Source of the DNA: M3007 sp046160625
GTDB lineage: Bacteria; Bacteroidota; Bacteroidia; Chitinophagales; Saprospiraceae
DNA: 64,000 nucleotides
Reading direction: 5' to 3'
Assembly: GCA_046160625.1 (NCBI GenBank)
Contig: JBJXGZ010000087.1
Span: 35,800-99,799, forward strand
Shown: in pieces, positions 7,768-17,163 of the stretch
How positions within the stretch are numbered: position 1 is the first letter of the stretch
How the letters are laid out: each line of letters begins with the position of its first letter
Made by a program: the position numbers and the translations under genes
Notes under the pieces: model-generated
What the model was told of the DNA's origin: nothing
Database searches by the model: none
What the model saw: only the letters and a program-made list of their open reading frames with translations

Positions 7768-9234
7768 TTAATCATGAAGGTGACATTTCCCATTACAATT
7801 GGTTGTGGAATTTAAGCATCTTTTCCCTTCTTGAGTTATTCCGGAACATTGTACACTTTCTCCGTTTTTATCCTCAATCGTTAAAACATCAATATTCTTG
7901 AAGTATGACCCTACGTTCGTCCCGCCTTTTTTCACCACATCAAGACGTTTTTTGAACTCCAGGTAAAGTGCATCTTCCTCCTTGCGGCTATACGCCTGAA
8001 TCAAAGCAGCGAGTATGCTTGCATCATTGGCATCAAGGCTCTCCGCTTTTTGAAAATACTTGATCGCTTCATCCACACCCTTCAACATTTCCACTTTCAG
8101 TTCCTGGTACCGTTTTTGTCCGGCAGCGGTGGAGAAGCTCGTTGCGTTCATATCCTGTGCAATCAAGTTGGTTTCGTTGTACAGCAATGCGCCAAGAGAA
8201 TAATTAAAGTCTAGATTATTCGGCTCTTTCGCCACTGCAGTCTTGAAGTTTCTCTTCGCTAAACAAGCGTACTCACTCATTTTCGGGCCTTTTTGCTCCT
8301 TAGTCTGTGTCGAATCTTCCAACATCGCCGTGAAAAGGTTGTTATAGACATCACCCAGCGCACGATAGAGGCTTGCATTACCAGGCTCTTTTTTGATCGC
8401 TTGTTCGAGCGAGCCAGTCAATTCATTGAGGCGGCCTTTACTAATGTAATAATTGATTTCAGCAAACAGCAGTGAGCTTTCTTCCGGGAACTTTTTGCGC
8501 CCTTCTTGCAAAACCTTCAAGGCTCCAGCCTCATCCTTCAATTCTAGTTTGCAGCTGTAAAGCCCTTCATAAACACCAACGCTGTCAGTGCCCTTATTGT
8601 AGAGCATTTCATAATAGAACACCGCATCGGTGCAGCGCTTGGCCAGGCTGGCTAAAAGCCCGGTGAAAAATATTTGGTCGGTGTATTCTTTAGGATCGTC
8701 CAGCACGCTTGTCTTCTTACTGGCCTTCAAGATTTCATGTGCTTCCAGCGAGCCCTTAAATGCAAAAAATGCTTTCTCAAATTCTTTGTTGTTGTATTTG
8801 CCAACGCCTACATTAATCATCAAAGACTGCACAATCACAATGCCATCAATTGCCTGCTCTTTCTCATATTTTTTGGCTTCTGGCTTTTCATAAGCTGTTT
8901 TATAGGCATTAAATGCATCCAAAGCGTCATTATCGCCCGTCAGTTTTGCATTGGGATTCACCTGTTGCATTGCCATCTCGTTCTGAATACGTGTGCTGTA
9001 CACATCGCCTTTGATAATCCATGCTGACGCAAGTGCTTGAGCCTCTGCGGTTTGCAAGGCTTGGTCAATTTTGGTTTTGGCTTCGACAAGTTTTGAACCA
9101 TTGCCAGCAGGGTCTTGGTTGTAGGCCGCAAGGGCCTTGCCCGCCGATTTAGAGAGCTTGACAGCATCGTCTTGAGCTTGGGTCGTTCCAATAAAGAGAA
9201 GAATGCCCAAAAGGGAGAAAAGGACTTTTTTCAT
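7768..9234 (-). CDS. Secreted TPR-repeat protein with Cys-rich C-terminal tail
   Basis: 488 residues from ATG 9234; an upstream in-frame ATG at 9291 would bury the signal peptide (MKKVLFSLLGILLFIGTTQAQ). The mature part is helical with TPR-like repeats, including NASLYRALGDVYNNL, AIKYFQKAESLDANDAS and AILAALIQAYSRKEED, suggesting a periplasmic or surface scaffold. The last ~27 residues are different: a CSGITQEGKRC...C...CHLHD pattern with five Cys and two His, resembling the short metal-binding DUF5763-type motif (QC.G.TK.G.RC...C..H). The partner is unknown. It is flanked by the toxin-antitoxin pair and gyrA and is probably monocistronic. Confidence 0.75.
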   Translation of the reverse strand: MKKVLFSLLGILLFIGTTQAQDDAVKLSKSAGKALAAYNQDPAGNGSKLVEAKTKIDQALQTAEAQALASAWIIKGDVYSTRIQNEMAMQQVNPNAKLTGDNDALDAFNAYKTAYEKPEAKKYEKEQAIDGIVIVQSLMINVGVGKYNNKEFEKAFFAFKGSLEAHEILKASKKTSVLDDPKEYTDQIFFTGLLASLAKRCTDAVFYYEMLYNKGTDSVGVYEGLYSCKLELKDEAGALKVLQEGRKKFPEESSLLFAEINYYISKGRLNELTGSLEQAIKKEPGNASLYRALGDVYNNLFTAMLEDSTQTKEQKGPKMSEYACLAKRNFKTAVAKEPNNLDFNYSLGALLYNETNLIAQDMNATSFSTAAGQKRYQELKVEMLKGVDEAIKYFQKAESLDANDASILAALIQAYSRKEEDALYLEFKKRLDVVKKGGTNVGSYFKNIDVLTIEDKNGESVQCSGITQEGKRCLNSTTNCNGKCHLHD

Positions 9235-9398
9235 GGTCTTCGACAAAATTTTGAAAGTTTGAAAAACACGATACAGACGCAGTTTTTCCAAAAAGAGTTT
9301 ACAATACTATGTTAAAGGTTGTGATTGTGTTTTTCTAATGAGAAAAGATTTTGAGCGTCAACAAGTTAGTTTCAAGAAATTGATTGATTGTTTAGTGG

Positions 9399-11918
9399 TC
9401 ATTCTTCGCTCGGCTCTGCTTCTCCGGCGGTTCCAGCCACCTCGTCGAATTCGTCGGGCATTTTTATTTCTTCTGCTTGTGCCACCACGGTCACATCGGC
9501 AATGTGGTCATCATCGTCGAGGCGTATGAGTTTAACGCCCTGGGTGGCGCGACCCATCACACGCAGATCGTCGGCACCTGTTCGGATGGTTACGCCAGAG
9601 GTGGTTGTGATCATCAAATCGTCGTTGTCAGTGACAGATTTAATGGCGACCAAGTGGCCTGTTTTTGCGGTAACATTGATGGTTTTCACGCCCTTTCCTC
9701 CCCGGCTTTGGATACGATAGTCTTCTAGTGCCGAGCGTTTGCCCATACCGTTTGAGGAAACAACAAGAATTGAAGTTGTCGTATCCTCCGGGTCAATACA
9801 AACCATACCGACTACGGCATCCCCGCCTTCGTCATCCACCCGAATGCCACGCACCCCTGCAGCGCCCCGGCCCATGGAGCGCACATCCTGTTCGTTGAAC
9901 CGGATGGCTTTACCACTCTCGATGGCAAGAATGATTTCGTTTTTACCATTGGTGAGTTTTGCCTCAATAAGCGCGTCACCTTCTCTGATATCAATGGCAT
10001 TGATACCGCCCTGGCGCGGGCGCGAGTAGGCTTCGAGGGGTGTTTTCTTGATCTGACCTCGACGGGTACAGAAGGTGATAAAGTGGCTGTTGAGGAAGTC
10101 TTCGTCATCAAGCTTGCGAACAATGATGAAGGCCCTGACTTTGTCCTCCTTTGGAATATTGAGCAAATTCTGAATCACGCGGCCCGCGGTGGCTTTTGCC
10201 CCTTCAGGAATTTCATATACTTTCAACCAAAAACAACGCCCACTTTCAGTGAAAAGCAGCAGCGTTTGGTGTGTGGTAGCAGTGAACATGTGTTCCACAA
10301 AATCTTCTCCTCTGGTTCGTACACCCTGTGCACCACGACCGCCACGACCCTGTGCCCGATACTCAGAAATTGCGGTGCGCTTAATATAGCCTGTATGGCT
10401 TATGGTAATGACAACTTCCTCATCCTCAATCAAATCTTCCATACTAATATCGGCCTCGTTGATTTCAATTGAGGTACGACGAGCATCGCCAAAACGGTCT
10501 TTGATATCGGTCGTTTCGGCTTTGACAATGTCGCGACGCAAGCCTTCATCCGCCAAAATAGCTTTCAATTCTGCAATTTTCTTTTGTAATTCCTCGTACT
10601 CGTTTTTCACTTTGTCGCGCTCCAGGCCAGTGAGTTGCTGCAGTCGCATGGCGAGAATGGCCTTGGCCTGAAGTTCTGAAAGGCCGAATGTTGACATCAA
10701 TCCTTCGCGCGCCTCATCTGCGTCTTTAGAGGCGCGAATGAGTTTGATAACCTCGTCCAGATGGTCAAGCGCAATGAGCAAACCTTCTAAAATATGCGCT
10801 CGTTCTTCGGCTTTGCGGAGTTCGAATTTGGTACGGCGCACGATGACATCAAGACGAAATTTGATGAACTCGTCCACCATGTCCTTCAAATTGAGGAGCC
10901 GGGGCCGCCCGTTCACCAAGGCAATATTGTTGATGCCATAGGAGGTTTGGAGCGGTGTGAGTTTGAAAAGTTGGCTTAAAATCACGTTGGCTGCTGCATC
11001 GCGCTTGATTTCGATTACAATGCGAACGCCTTCGCGGTTAGATTGGTCCCCCACGTCTGAGATGCCCAGGATTCTCTTTTCGTTGACCAAGTCGGCGATT
11101 TTTGATATCAGCATCGCCTTGTTGACCTGATACGGCACTTCGGTGACGATGATACTTTCACGGCCTTTAGAGTCGGTTTCGATTTCGGTTTTTGCCCGAA
11201 CAACCACGCGCCCGCGACCCGTTCGGAAGCCTTCTCGCACCCCCGACATGCCATAAATGATACCTCCGGTGGGGAAGTCAGGGGCTTTTACGTACTCCAT
11301 CAATTCCTCCACATCAATCTCTGGCTTGTCCACAGCGGCCATGATGGCGTTGCAGATTTCGGTGAGGTTGTGGGGCATCATGTTGGTGGCCATGCCCACG
11401 GCTATACCGCTTGCGCCATTGACCAGCAGATTGGGGAATTTAGTGGGCATCACGCTCGGTTCTTCGAGCGAGTCGTCGAAATTGAGTTGAAAATCAACCG
11501 TGTCTTTGTCCAAATCGCCTACGATCTCATCGGTTACGCGGCGAAATCTGGCTTCGGTGTAACGCATGGCCGCAGGGCTGTCACCGTCCATGGATCCGAA
11601 GTTGCCCTGACCGTCCACAAGTGGGTAGCGCAGGCTCCATTCCTGGGCCATACGCACCATGGTGTCGTACACAGAGGAGTCGCCGTGCGGGTGGTACTTG
11701 CCCAGCACTTCACCGACGATACGGGCGGATTTTTTGTAGGGTTTGTTATAGCCGAGTCCCAAGTCAAGCATCCCGTACAGGACGCGGCGGTGAACGGGTT
11801 TCAGGCCATCGCGTACATCTGGCAGTGCGCGGCTGACGATGACGGACATTGAATAGTCAATGTACGCGATTTTGAGTTCGTCTTCAATGTTGATGGAAAT
11901 GATTCTCGAATCTGGCAT
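9399..11918 (-). CDS. gyrA: DNA gyrase subunit A
   Basis: 839 residues. GyrA breaks and rejoins DNA during ATP-driven negative supercoiling with GyrB. The N-terminal breakage-reunion domain carries HPHGDSSVYDTMVRMAQ, in which Ser81 and Asp85 correspond to E. coli Ser83 and Asp87; both are the quinolone-sensitive type. Tyr120 in AAMRYTEARF is the catalytic tyrosine. The C-terminal beta-pinwheel has a GyrA box of the form QGRGGRG and ends in an acidic tail rich in Glu and Asp. No gyrB lies nearby, as is common in this phylum. Confidence 0.98.
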   Translation of the reverse strand: MPDSRIISINIEDELKIAYIDYSMSVIVSRALPDVRDGLKPVHRRVLYGMLDLGLGYNKPYKKSARIVGEVLGKYHPHGDSSVYDTMVRMAQEWSLRYPLVDGQGNFGSMDGDSPAAMRYTEARFRRVTDEIVGDLDKDTVDFQLNFDDSLEEPSVMPTKFPNLLVNGASGIAVGMATNMMPHNLTEICNAIMAAVDKPEIDVEELMEYVKAPDFPTGGIIYGMSGVREGFRTGRGRVVVRAKTEIETDSKGRESIIVTEVPYQVNKAMLISKIADLVNEKRILGISDVGDQSNREGVRIVIEIKRDAAANVILSQLFKLTPLQTSYGINNIALVNGRPRLLNLKDMVDEFIKFRLDVIVRRTKFELRKAEERAHILEGLLIALDHLDEVIKLIRASKDADEAREGLMSTFGLSELQAKAILAMRLQQLTGLERDKVKNEYEELQKKIAELKAILADEGLRRDIVKAETTDIKDRFGDARRTSIEINEADISMEDLIEDEEVVITISHTGYIKRTAISEYRAQGRGGRGAQGVRTRGEDFVEHMFTATTHQTLLLFTESGRCFWLKVYEIPEGAKATAGRVIQNLLNIPKEDKVRAFIIVRKLDDEDFLNSHFITFCTRRGQIKKTPLEAYSRPRQGGINAIDIREGDALIEAKLTNGKNEIILAIESGKAIRFNEQDVRSMGRGAAGVRGIRVDDEGGDAVVGMVCIDPEDTTTSILVVSSNGMGKRSALEDYRIQSRGGKGVKTINVTAKTGHLVAIKSVTDNDDLMITTTSGVTIRTGADDLRVMGRATQGVKLIRLDDDDHIADVTVVAQAEEIKMPDEFDEVAGTAGEAEPSEE

Positions 11919-11967
11919 GTGCGAATCTTATGCGGAATGATGTTTTTGTGTTGTGACAATCAATTAC

Positions 11968-12647
11968 TTAAGTATTGTTTTCAATTTTTTTAATTGGCTT
12001 TTCACCTACAAACCAAGAAGCCATGAGCGCAGTGAAGGTTCCAAATAATCTTACACCGACGGTCATAAGGGCGATTGCAATCATTCGGCCCTCTGTAGTA
12101 ACAGGGTATTTATCACCGTAACCAACCGGTGTGATGGTTACATATGACCACCAAAGGGCATCTTCTCCCGTTTTGATATTACTATTTGGGTCGTCTTCAA
12201 CTTGTAAAATGGCGATGGATGAAAAAACAATCATCAGAATCGCAACAACGGAAGCCGACAAGACCGTACCCTGCGATTTTTTTCTAAAACATATCCTATA
12301 AAATGCCGCAAAGAGCAGAACGCTCTCAAAATCCTCAGCAGCCTGATCAGTCGCAATGCTCTTCCCGCTCTGGCGTAATCAAAAGTTGGGATACTAGAAA
12401 TCAAGTCAATCCAGCCCCATTTCATATACTGAAGTTTGTCGTCTGCACGCTTGAATCGAATCAAAAAATCGTACAGAAAAACCAGGCAAATAGCGTCGTC
12501 AACCATTTTCAGTACCCGGGAAATTTCCGCGGGTAACTCGAATAAAGTATCAACCGTTAATGCGATTAACACATATACCGACAACACAATTATGAGGATG
12601 TTGAGAAAACCGAGTCTTTCAGCACTTGGATTTACCTCTTTGTCCAT
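11968..12647 (-). pseudogene. Voltage-gated-type K+ channel, interrupted by a frameshift
   Basis: Two frames together make one six-helix channel. The first (12647 to about 12277) encodes S1-S4, with S4 arginines every third residue (RALRLIRLLRILR). The second (ending 11968) encodes S5, the pore (WWSYVTITPVGYGDKYP) and S6. They join at a run of seven A on the minus strand (T7 at 12277-12283 on plus); one more A would restore an uninterrupted frame reading LEKKSQGTVLS. The break could be a true null mutation, a homopolymer sequencing error or, less likely, slippage. The selectivity filter reads PVGYGD where TVGYGD is usual. Confidence 0.75.
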
Positions 12648-12695
12648 TTTCGTGGAGTTCGATATTTTTCAATTCTCTTGACAATTTTTATTTTT

Positions 12696-12875
12696 TCATA
12701 TTCCATTTCGCTTTACCGCCCTCAATATCAAGAACACTACACCGATCAGTTGGATAAATATCCCTGCCATCAGCATCTCACTTGCAAACCCCCAACTTTC
12801 CAATTTGAACAAAAGGCCCAAAAAAGTCAGGGCGAAACCTATTATCAAAAGCAGCAGGCCGAATATCCGTTTCAT
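12696..12875 (-). CDS. Small two-helix membrane protein
   Basis: 59 residues from ATG 12875 (MKRIFGLLLLIIGF); a start at 12899 would add 8 residues. Two predicted membrane helices (residues about 3-20 and 28-50) are joined by a short loop containing KLESWG, and the protein ends in a basic RAVKRNGI. A KxE.W.. loop between two helices recalls the N-terminus of gliding protein GldL, but the protein is too short to assign. The function is unknown. Confidence 0.55.
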   Translation of the reverse strand: MKRIFGLLLLIIGFALTFLGLLFKLESWGFASEMLMAGIFIQLIGVVFLILRAVKRNGI

Positions 12876-13011
12876 GCAATGTTTTTCGATGGTTGCCAAT
12901 CTCGTTTTTCAGTCAAAAACGGTGCGCGAAGGTACGAAACCCCTCGCTTTTGAAGGCGAGAATAGCCAATTTCTTTTCAACAATTCAATGCTAATATTGC
13001 GAGCAATATAG

Positions 13012-13215
13012 TTACTCCTGATTCTTGATTGTCAAGTATTTATACATCGTAACCGTATCAATCTCGCGACGAAATTGCTGATGCTCTGCTTCGCCAAGGA
13101 CGATCTCCACAGTTGTGCGAATATTGTTCTCCTTCACCAGATGCCGCCAATGGTATCCCCTCTGGATTTTGAAGGTGTTTAGCAACTTGAAAGAAGCGTT
13201 AGAACAAGCACTCAA
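13012..13215 (-). CDS. Small hypothetical protein, possibly a gene remnant
   Basis: 67 codons, product with no signal peptide or membrane segment, charged C-terminal half (EIVLGEAEHQQFRREIDTV). I do not recognise it. It sits between the small membrane protein and a TonB receptor and could be the surviving 3' end of a decayed gene or a chance frame. Confidence 0.3.
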   Translation of the reverse strand: MSACSNASFKLLNTFKIQRGYHWRHLVKENNIRTTVEIVLGEAEHQQFRREIDTVTMYKYLTIKNQE

Positions 13216-13222
13216 AAAAGGG

Positions 13223-13250
13223 TTTGCTTCAAAAAAACCTCATAGGTTTG
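13223..13250 (+). promoter_or_regulatory. Putative promoter of TonB receptor gene
   Basis: TTTG at 13223-13226 and TAGGTTTG at 13243-13250 fit the Bacteroidota consensus, although the 16-base spacer is short. ATG 13299 lies about 40 bases after the expected transcription start. Confidence 0.45.
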
Positions 13251-13298
13251 CAGAACGAACAATTCCTTTCAAATTCAATTTTTTACCGAAAACATACC

Positions 13299-15632
13299 AT
13301 GAGAATTAACCTAACCATTCTGTCTCCATTCCTTTTTCTGTTCTTCCTTTTCATTTCCCAAGTTATTTACGCACAAAATGCCACGCTTAATGGCAAGGTC
13401 ACCGACGCACTTTCGGGTGAAGCACTTTTGGGAGCAACCGTTCGGGCCGGTGGTACAGGCACAACTACCGATGCAGATGGCGGCTTTTCGCTTTCCCTAG
13501 CAGCGGGCAGCCACGAAATCAGCATTTCCTACATCGGCTATAATGCTAAAAACATTACGCTCCGCCTCACCACGGCAGAAATCCGAAATCTTGAGATAAA
13601 ACTCGACAATGCCGACAACCTCCTTCAAACGACCACTGTAACCGCTGGAAAATTTGAAAAACCCCTGGGTGAAGTCACTGTTTCCATGGATGTGATCAAA
13701 ACCAAACTAATCGAAAACACGAACTCAACCTCGGTAGACGAGGTACTCGTGAAGGTGCCAGGATTGAGCATTATTGACGGTCAAGCCAGTATTCGAGGCG
13801 GGGCTGGCTTTTCCTACGGAGCTGGCACAAGGGTACTGATTTTGGTGGACGATGTACCAGCTTTGCAACCCGATGCAGGCTTGCCCAACTGGGACGATTT
13901 CCCGGTCGAGAACATTTCGCAAATGGAAGTACTCAAAGGGGCTGCATCCGCTCTGTACGGTTCTTCAGCCATGAACGGCATCATAAACATCCGAACCGGT
14001 TTTGCTAAAGACCAGCCCGAAACAGAAGTAGCCGTGTTTGGTAAAACCTGGGGAAATCCGAGCAATGTTGACAAAAAATGGTGGGGCGCCGATACCTCTG
14101 GAATTGCCCAGCCCCTCGAAACCGGGTTCAGTTTTGCCCACCGCAGAAAATACAAGCGTTTGGATTTCGTGTTGGGAACCTACGCCCTTTATCGCGACAG
14201 TTACAACCGGGATACCTACAGCCGTTACGGGCGCATTACGCCCAACCTGCGCTTTCGAGTGACCGATCGGCTTACCCTTGGACTGAACAGCAATTTCAAC
14301 GTTGGGCGCAGTGGCAGTTTCTTCATTTGGGGTGGGAAAGACACTTTGGCGTACCAATCGGGTGCCGGTTCCGCTTCCTATACCAAAGGACGTTTACGGT
14401 TCAATATTGACCCCTCGTTGCAGTATTTTGATAAAAGCGGCAACCGTCACAAGATACTTAGCCGGTATTTTTATATCCACAACAACAACTCGGGTAATCA
14501 AAGCAACGACAGCCGCCTATATTACGGTGAGTATCAGTTCCAACGCAACATGGAGCGCATTGGATTGGTTACCACGCTTGGCGTGGTGGGAATGTACAAT
14601 ACCGTGGACGCTGAAATTTACAGCAATGCCTCGTACAAAGCCCGCAACTTGGCAGGCTACTTCCAGTTAGATTATAAATTGTTCAATCGCCTCAACCTCT
14701 CTGCCGGGTTGCGTTATGAGCAAAATGTGCAACACAGTCCCGACAGCATCTTTTTAGGCACCGAATTGCTAGGGGTCATTGCAGATGGGGTTACGAAAGA
14801 GGCCAAGCCAGTGTACCGTTTTGGAGCAAATTACCAAGTTGCTCAATCTACTTATCTCCGGGCCTCATGGGGACAAGGTTACCGCTACCCGACCATTGCA
14901 GAAAAATTTGTCAGCACGGATTTCGGGGTAGGGAATTCTGTTGTGCCTAACCCCAGCCTGGTTTCTGAAACCGGTTGGACCGCTGAATTGGGTGTAAAAC
15001 AAGGTTTCCGTTTGGGCACTTGGCAAGGTTACGCGGACCTGACCGGTTTTGTATCAGAATATCAGAATATGATGGAATTTGTATTGGATCAGATCTTTAT
15101 TTTCCCAAGCCTCTCCGCTCGTTTTCAATCGCAGAACACCGGAGATACACGGATAACAGGTTGGGAAATCTCCTTGGTTGGCCAGGGCAAATTGGGTCCC
15201 GGAACTCTCTCTCTCCTCACAGGTTATACTAGTACTAACCCTAAGTACAAAGTATTCAACGAGTACTTGCGGGTGAATGTTTACAAGGCATCCGACTCAA
15301 CCAATGTGCTAAAATACCGCATCCGAAATACTTTCAAATTTGACGCAGAATATGCTCTCGACCGTTTTTCTCTGGGTGTTTCAACCCAATACAACAGCCA
15401 CATGCAATCTATTGATGCCGTGTTCGAATTTTTCTTGCCGGGGGTAAAAGATTTTCGGGAAGCAAACAACCAAGGCTTTACTGTAGTGGACCTTCGGGCT
15501 TCTTATAAACTGAGCAAAGCCTTAAAAATCAGCGCCTTGTGCGGAAATCTCCTCAACGAAGAATACACTGTGCGCCCGGCACTCATGGAGGCGCCGCGTA
15601 ATTACACATTACGCTTAGACTGGAAAATCTAA
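13299..15632 (+). CDS. TonB-dependent outer-membrane receptor with CarboxypepD_reg domain
   Basis: 777 residues from ATG 13299, which starts a clear signal peptide (MRINLTILSPFLFLFFLFIS..VIYAQ). The mature protein begins with a carboxypeptidase-regulatory-like beta domain (NATLNGKVTDALSGEALLGA...SYIGY). A plug domain follows (SVDEVLVKVPGLSIIDGQASIRGG..., AASALYGSSAMNGIINIRTG), then a 22-strand-type barrel ending in the aromatic LRLDWKI. Such receptors import siderophores, cobalamin or oligomers using the TonB-ExbBD system. No SusD partner is next to it, so an iron or vitamin ligand is more likely than a glycan, but the substrate cannot be named. Confidence 0.92.
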   Translation: MRINLTILSPFLFLFFLFISQVIYAQNATLNGKVTDALSGEALLGATVRAGGTGTTTDADGGFSLSLAAGSHEISISYIGYNAKNITLRLTTAEIRNLEIKLDNADNLLQTTTVTAGKFEKPLGEVTVSMDVIKTKLIENTNSTSVDEVLVKVPGLSIIDGQASIRGGAGFSYGAGTRVLILVDDVPALQPDAGLPNWDDFPVENISQMEVLKGAASALYGSSAMNGIINIRTGFAKDQPETEVAVFGKTWGNPSNVDKKWWGADTSGIAQPLETGFSFAHRRKYKRLDFVLGTYALYRDSYNRDTYSRYGRITPNLRFRVTDRLTLGLNSNFNVGRSGSFFIWGGKDTLAYQSGAGSASYTKGRLRFNIDPSLQYFDKSGNRHKILSRYFYIHNNNSGNQSNDSRLYYGEYQFQRNMERIGLVTTLGVVGMYNTVDAEIYSNASYKARNLAGYFQLDYKLFNRLNLSAGLRYEQNVQHSPDSIFLGTELLGVIADGVTKEAKPVYRFGANYQVAQSTYLRASWGQGYRYPTIAEKFVSTDFGVGNSVVPNPSLVSETGWTAELGVKQGFRLGTWQGYADLTGFVSEYQNMMEFVLDQIFIFPSLSARFQSQNTGDTRITGWEISLVGQGKLGPGTLSLLTGYTSTNPKYKVFNEYLRVNVYKASDSTNVLKYRIRNTFKFDAEYALDRFSLGVSTQYNSHMQSIDAVFEFFLPGVKDFREANNQGFTVVDLRASYKLSKALKISALCGNLLNEEYTVRPALMEAPRNYTLRLDWKI

Positions 15633-15640
15633 TTATTGTT

Positions 15641-15722
15641 TGAAGGGTTTGGGGGGTTTGAAGGGTTTGATGTGCTCGAACAATTCAAACCCCTCAAACC
15701 ACTCAAACAACTCAAACAACTA
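15641..15722. repeat. Word-repeat hairpin (TTTGAAGGG / CTCAAACAA)
   Basis: Four TTTGAAGGG/TTTGGGGGG-like units are followed by their complements (CAAACCCCT, CAAACCACT, CAAACAACT, CAAACAACT), making an imperfect hairpin between two plus-strand genes. It ends 4 bases before the start of the next gene. Confidence 0.8.
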
Positions 15723-15725
15723 ACA

Positions 15726-17105
15726 TTGTACGCCATCATAGACGTCGAGACGACCGGAGGTGTCGCCCGTTACGAGCGCATTACGGAGATCGCCATTGTA
15801 TTGCACGATGGGGAGCAGGTCGTAGATACGTTTACAACGCTGCTGAACCCAGAGCGGAGCATCCCCAGACAGATCACGCAGATCACCGGCATCACGGACC
15901 AAATGGTGGCCAACGCACCCAAATTTTTCGAGGTGGCGAAGCAAATTGTGCAGCTGACCGAGGGGAAAATCTTTGTAGCGCACAATGTTTCCTTTGACTA
16001 TTCCTTTGTGCGCGAGGAGTTTGCGCGACTGGGCTATGATTTTCAACGCCGACAACTATGCACAGTGCGCCTTGCCAGAAAGGTATTTCCAGGGCTGCCC
16101 AGTTACAGCCTCAGCAATCTTAAAAACCACTTCCGTATCCACGCCGACAAAAGTCATAGGGCACTCGATGACACCCTGGCTACGACCCGACTTTTCGAAA
16201 TGATCCTTGGGGAGCAAACGGGAAAGCAGAACATCCGCTCCCTTGTTAACCTCGGGGTAAAAGAGACCAAACTTCCAGCCGCCATTACGCTCGAGCGCCT
16301 GCATGCTGTGCCAGAAGCCTGTGGAATCTATTATTTCCACGACGCAAGCGGCCATGTCATTTACGTTGGCAAGAGTCTGAACATCCGCAAACGGCTTTTC
16401 GAGCATTTTGCAGACCAGAGTGCCAAAGGCGAAAAAATCCGCGTTGGCGTGGCCGATGTAAGCTGGGAAGTGACTGGCAGTGAACTCGTTGCATTGTTGC
16501 ACGAAAGTGCCGAAATTAAGCGCCTTCAGCCTGCCGTGAACCGAGCCCAGCGCACCCGACAATATGCCGGGGCAATATTCGCCTACACTGATTTACAAGG
16601 ATATCGTTGCCTTGCTTTTGGAAAAAACACGGTCAAAAACGCCAAAAATCTTGAACTCATAGCGGAGTATCCAAAGCCTGACAACGCCCGCAATTATTTG
16701 CAAAGCCTTGTATATCAGCACGAACTCTGTCACCGCCTGACGCATTTGGACAGTTCAACAGAAGCCTGTTTTCATTACAAGATCAAAAAATGTTTCGGCG
16801 CTTGCGTGGGGAAAGAATCACCTGAGGATTATAATGTACGTGCAGAAGCTGCCATTTCGAAAATTTCCCGGCGGCTTTCGGGCAGCTTTTTCTTTGTAGA
16901 AAAAGGGCGCTCAGAGGACGAAGTGGCAGTGGTAGGCGTACAAAATGGCCGCTATCTAGGCTTTGGATATGTTAGCTCAGAGGCTGGAGATCAGCGGGTG
17001 GAAGACCTGCTCGAATGTCTAAGCACCTCTTTTCCGGATCCTGACGCAGGGCGAATTATTTTGGGATACGTGGAAAGGCATCCAAAAGGGGTGAGAGACT
17101 TTTAA
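15726..17105 (+). CDS. DnaQ-type exonuclease fused to GIY-YIG nuclease (Cho/UvrC-like)
   Basis: 459 residues. Residues 1-160 are a DEDD 3'-5' exonuclease: IIDVETTGG (ExoI), VAHNVSFDYSFVREE (ExoII) and HRALDDTLATTRLF (ExoIII, DEDDh type). From about 200 comes a GIY-YIG domain (CGIYYFHDASGHVIYVGKS then IRKRLFEHF) as in UvrC and Cho, followed by a Cys-containing region (ACFHYKIKKCFGACVG) typical of Cho homologues. The fusion is known in bacteria and is thought to act in DNA repair. The frame is open from 15636, but that stretch only translates the word repeat. TTG 15726 aligns with the usual start just before YAIIDVETTG and is preferred. Confidence 0.85.
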   Translation: MYAIIDVETTGGVARYERITEIAIVLHDGEQVVDTFTTLLNPERSIPRQITQITGITDQMVANAPKFFEVAKQIVQLTEGKIFVAHNVSFDYSFVREEFARLGYDFQRRQLCTVRLARKVFPGLPSYSLSNLKNHFRIHADKSHRALDDTLATTRLFEMILGEQTGKQNIRSLVNLGVKETKLPAAITLERLHAVPEACGIYYFHDASGHVIYVGKSLNIRKRLFEHFADQSAKGEKIRVGVADVSWEVTGSELVALLHESAEIKRLQPAVNRAQRTRQYAGAIFAYTDLQGYRCLAFGKNTVKNAKNLELIAEYPKPDNARNYLQSLVYQHELCHRLTHLDSSTEACFHYKIKKCFGACVGKESPEDYNVRAEAAISKISRRLSGSFFFVEKGRSEDEVAVVGVQNGRYLGFGYVSSEAGDQRVEDLLECLSTSFPDPDAGRIILGYVERHPKGVRDF

Positions 17106-17126
17106 GTTTAATAGCCGATCCGACGA

Positions 17127-17161
17127 TACGTTTACTAAACCTTGGAGGTTTAGTAAACGTA
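17127..17161. repeat. Perfect hairpin between convergent genes
   Basis: A 16-base arm (TACGTTTACTAAACCT) and its exact complement surround a 3-base loop (TGG). It lies between the convergent stop codons at 17105 and 17164. There is no T run, so it is either a factor-assisted terminator or one of the word-repeat hairpins. Confidence 0.75.
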
Positions 17162-17163
17162 GT

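Noticed and set aside
11370..11852. 160-codon plus-strand frame inside gyrA
   Set aside because: Antisense shadow of gyrA.
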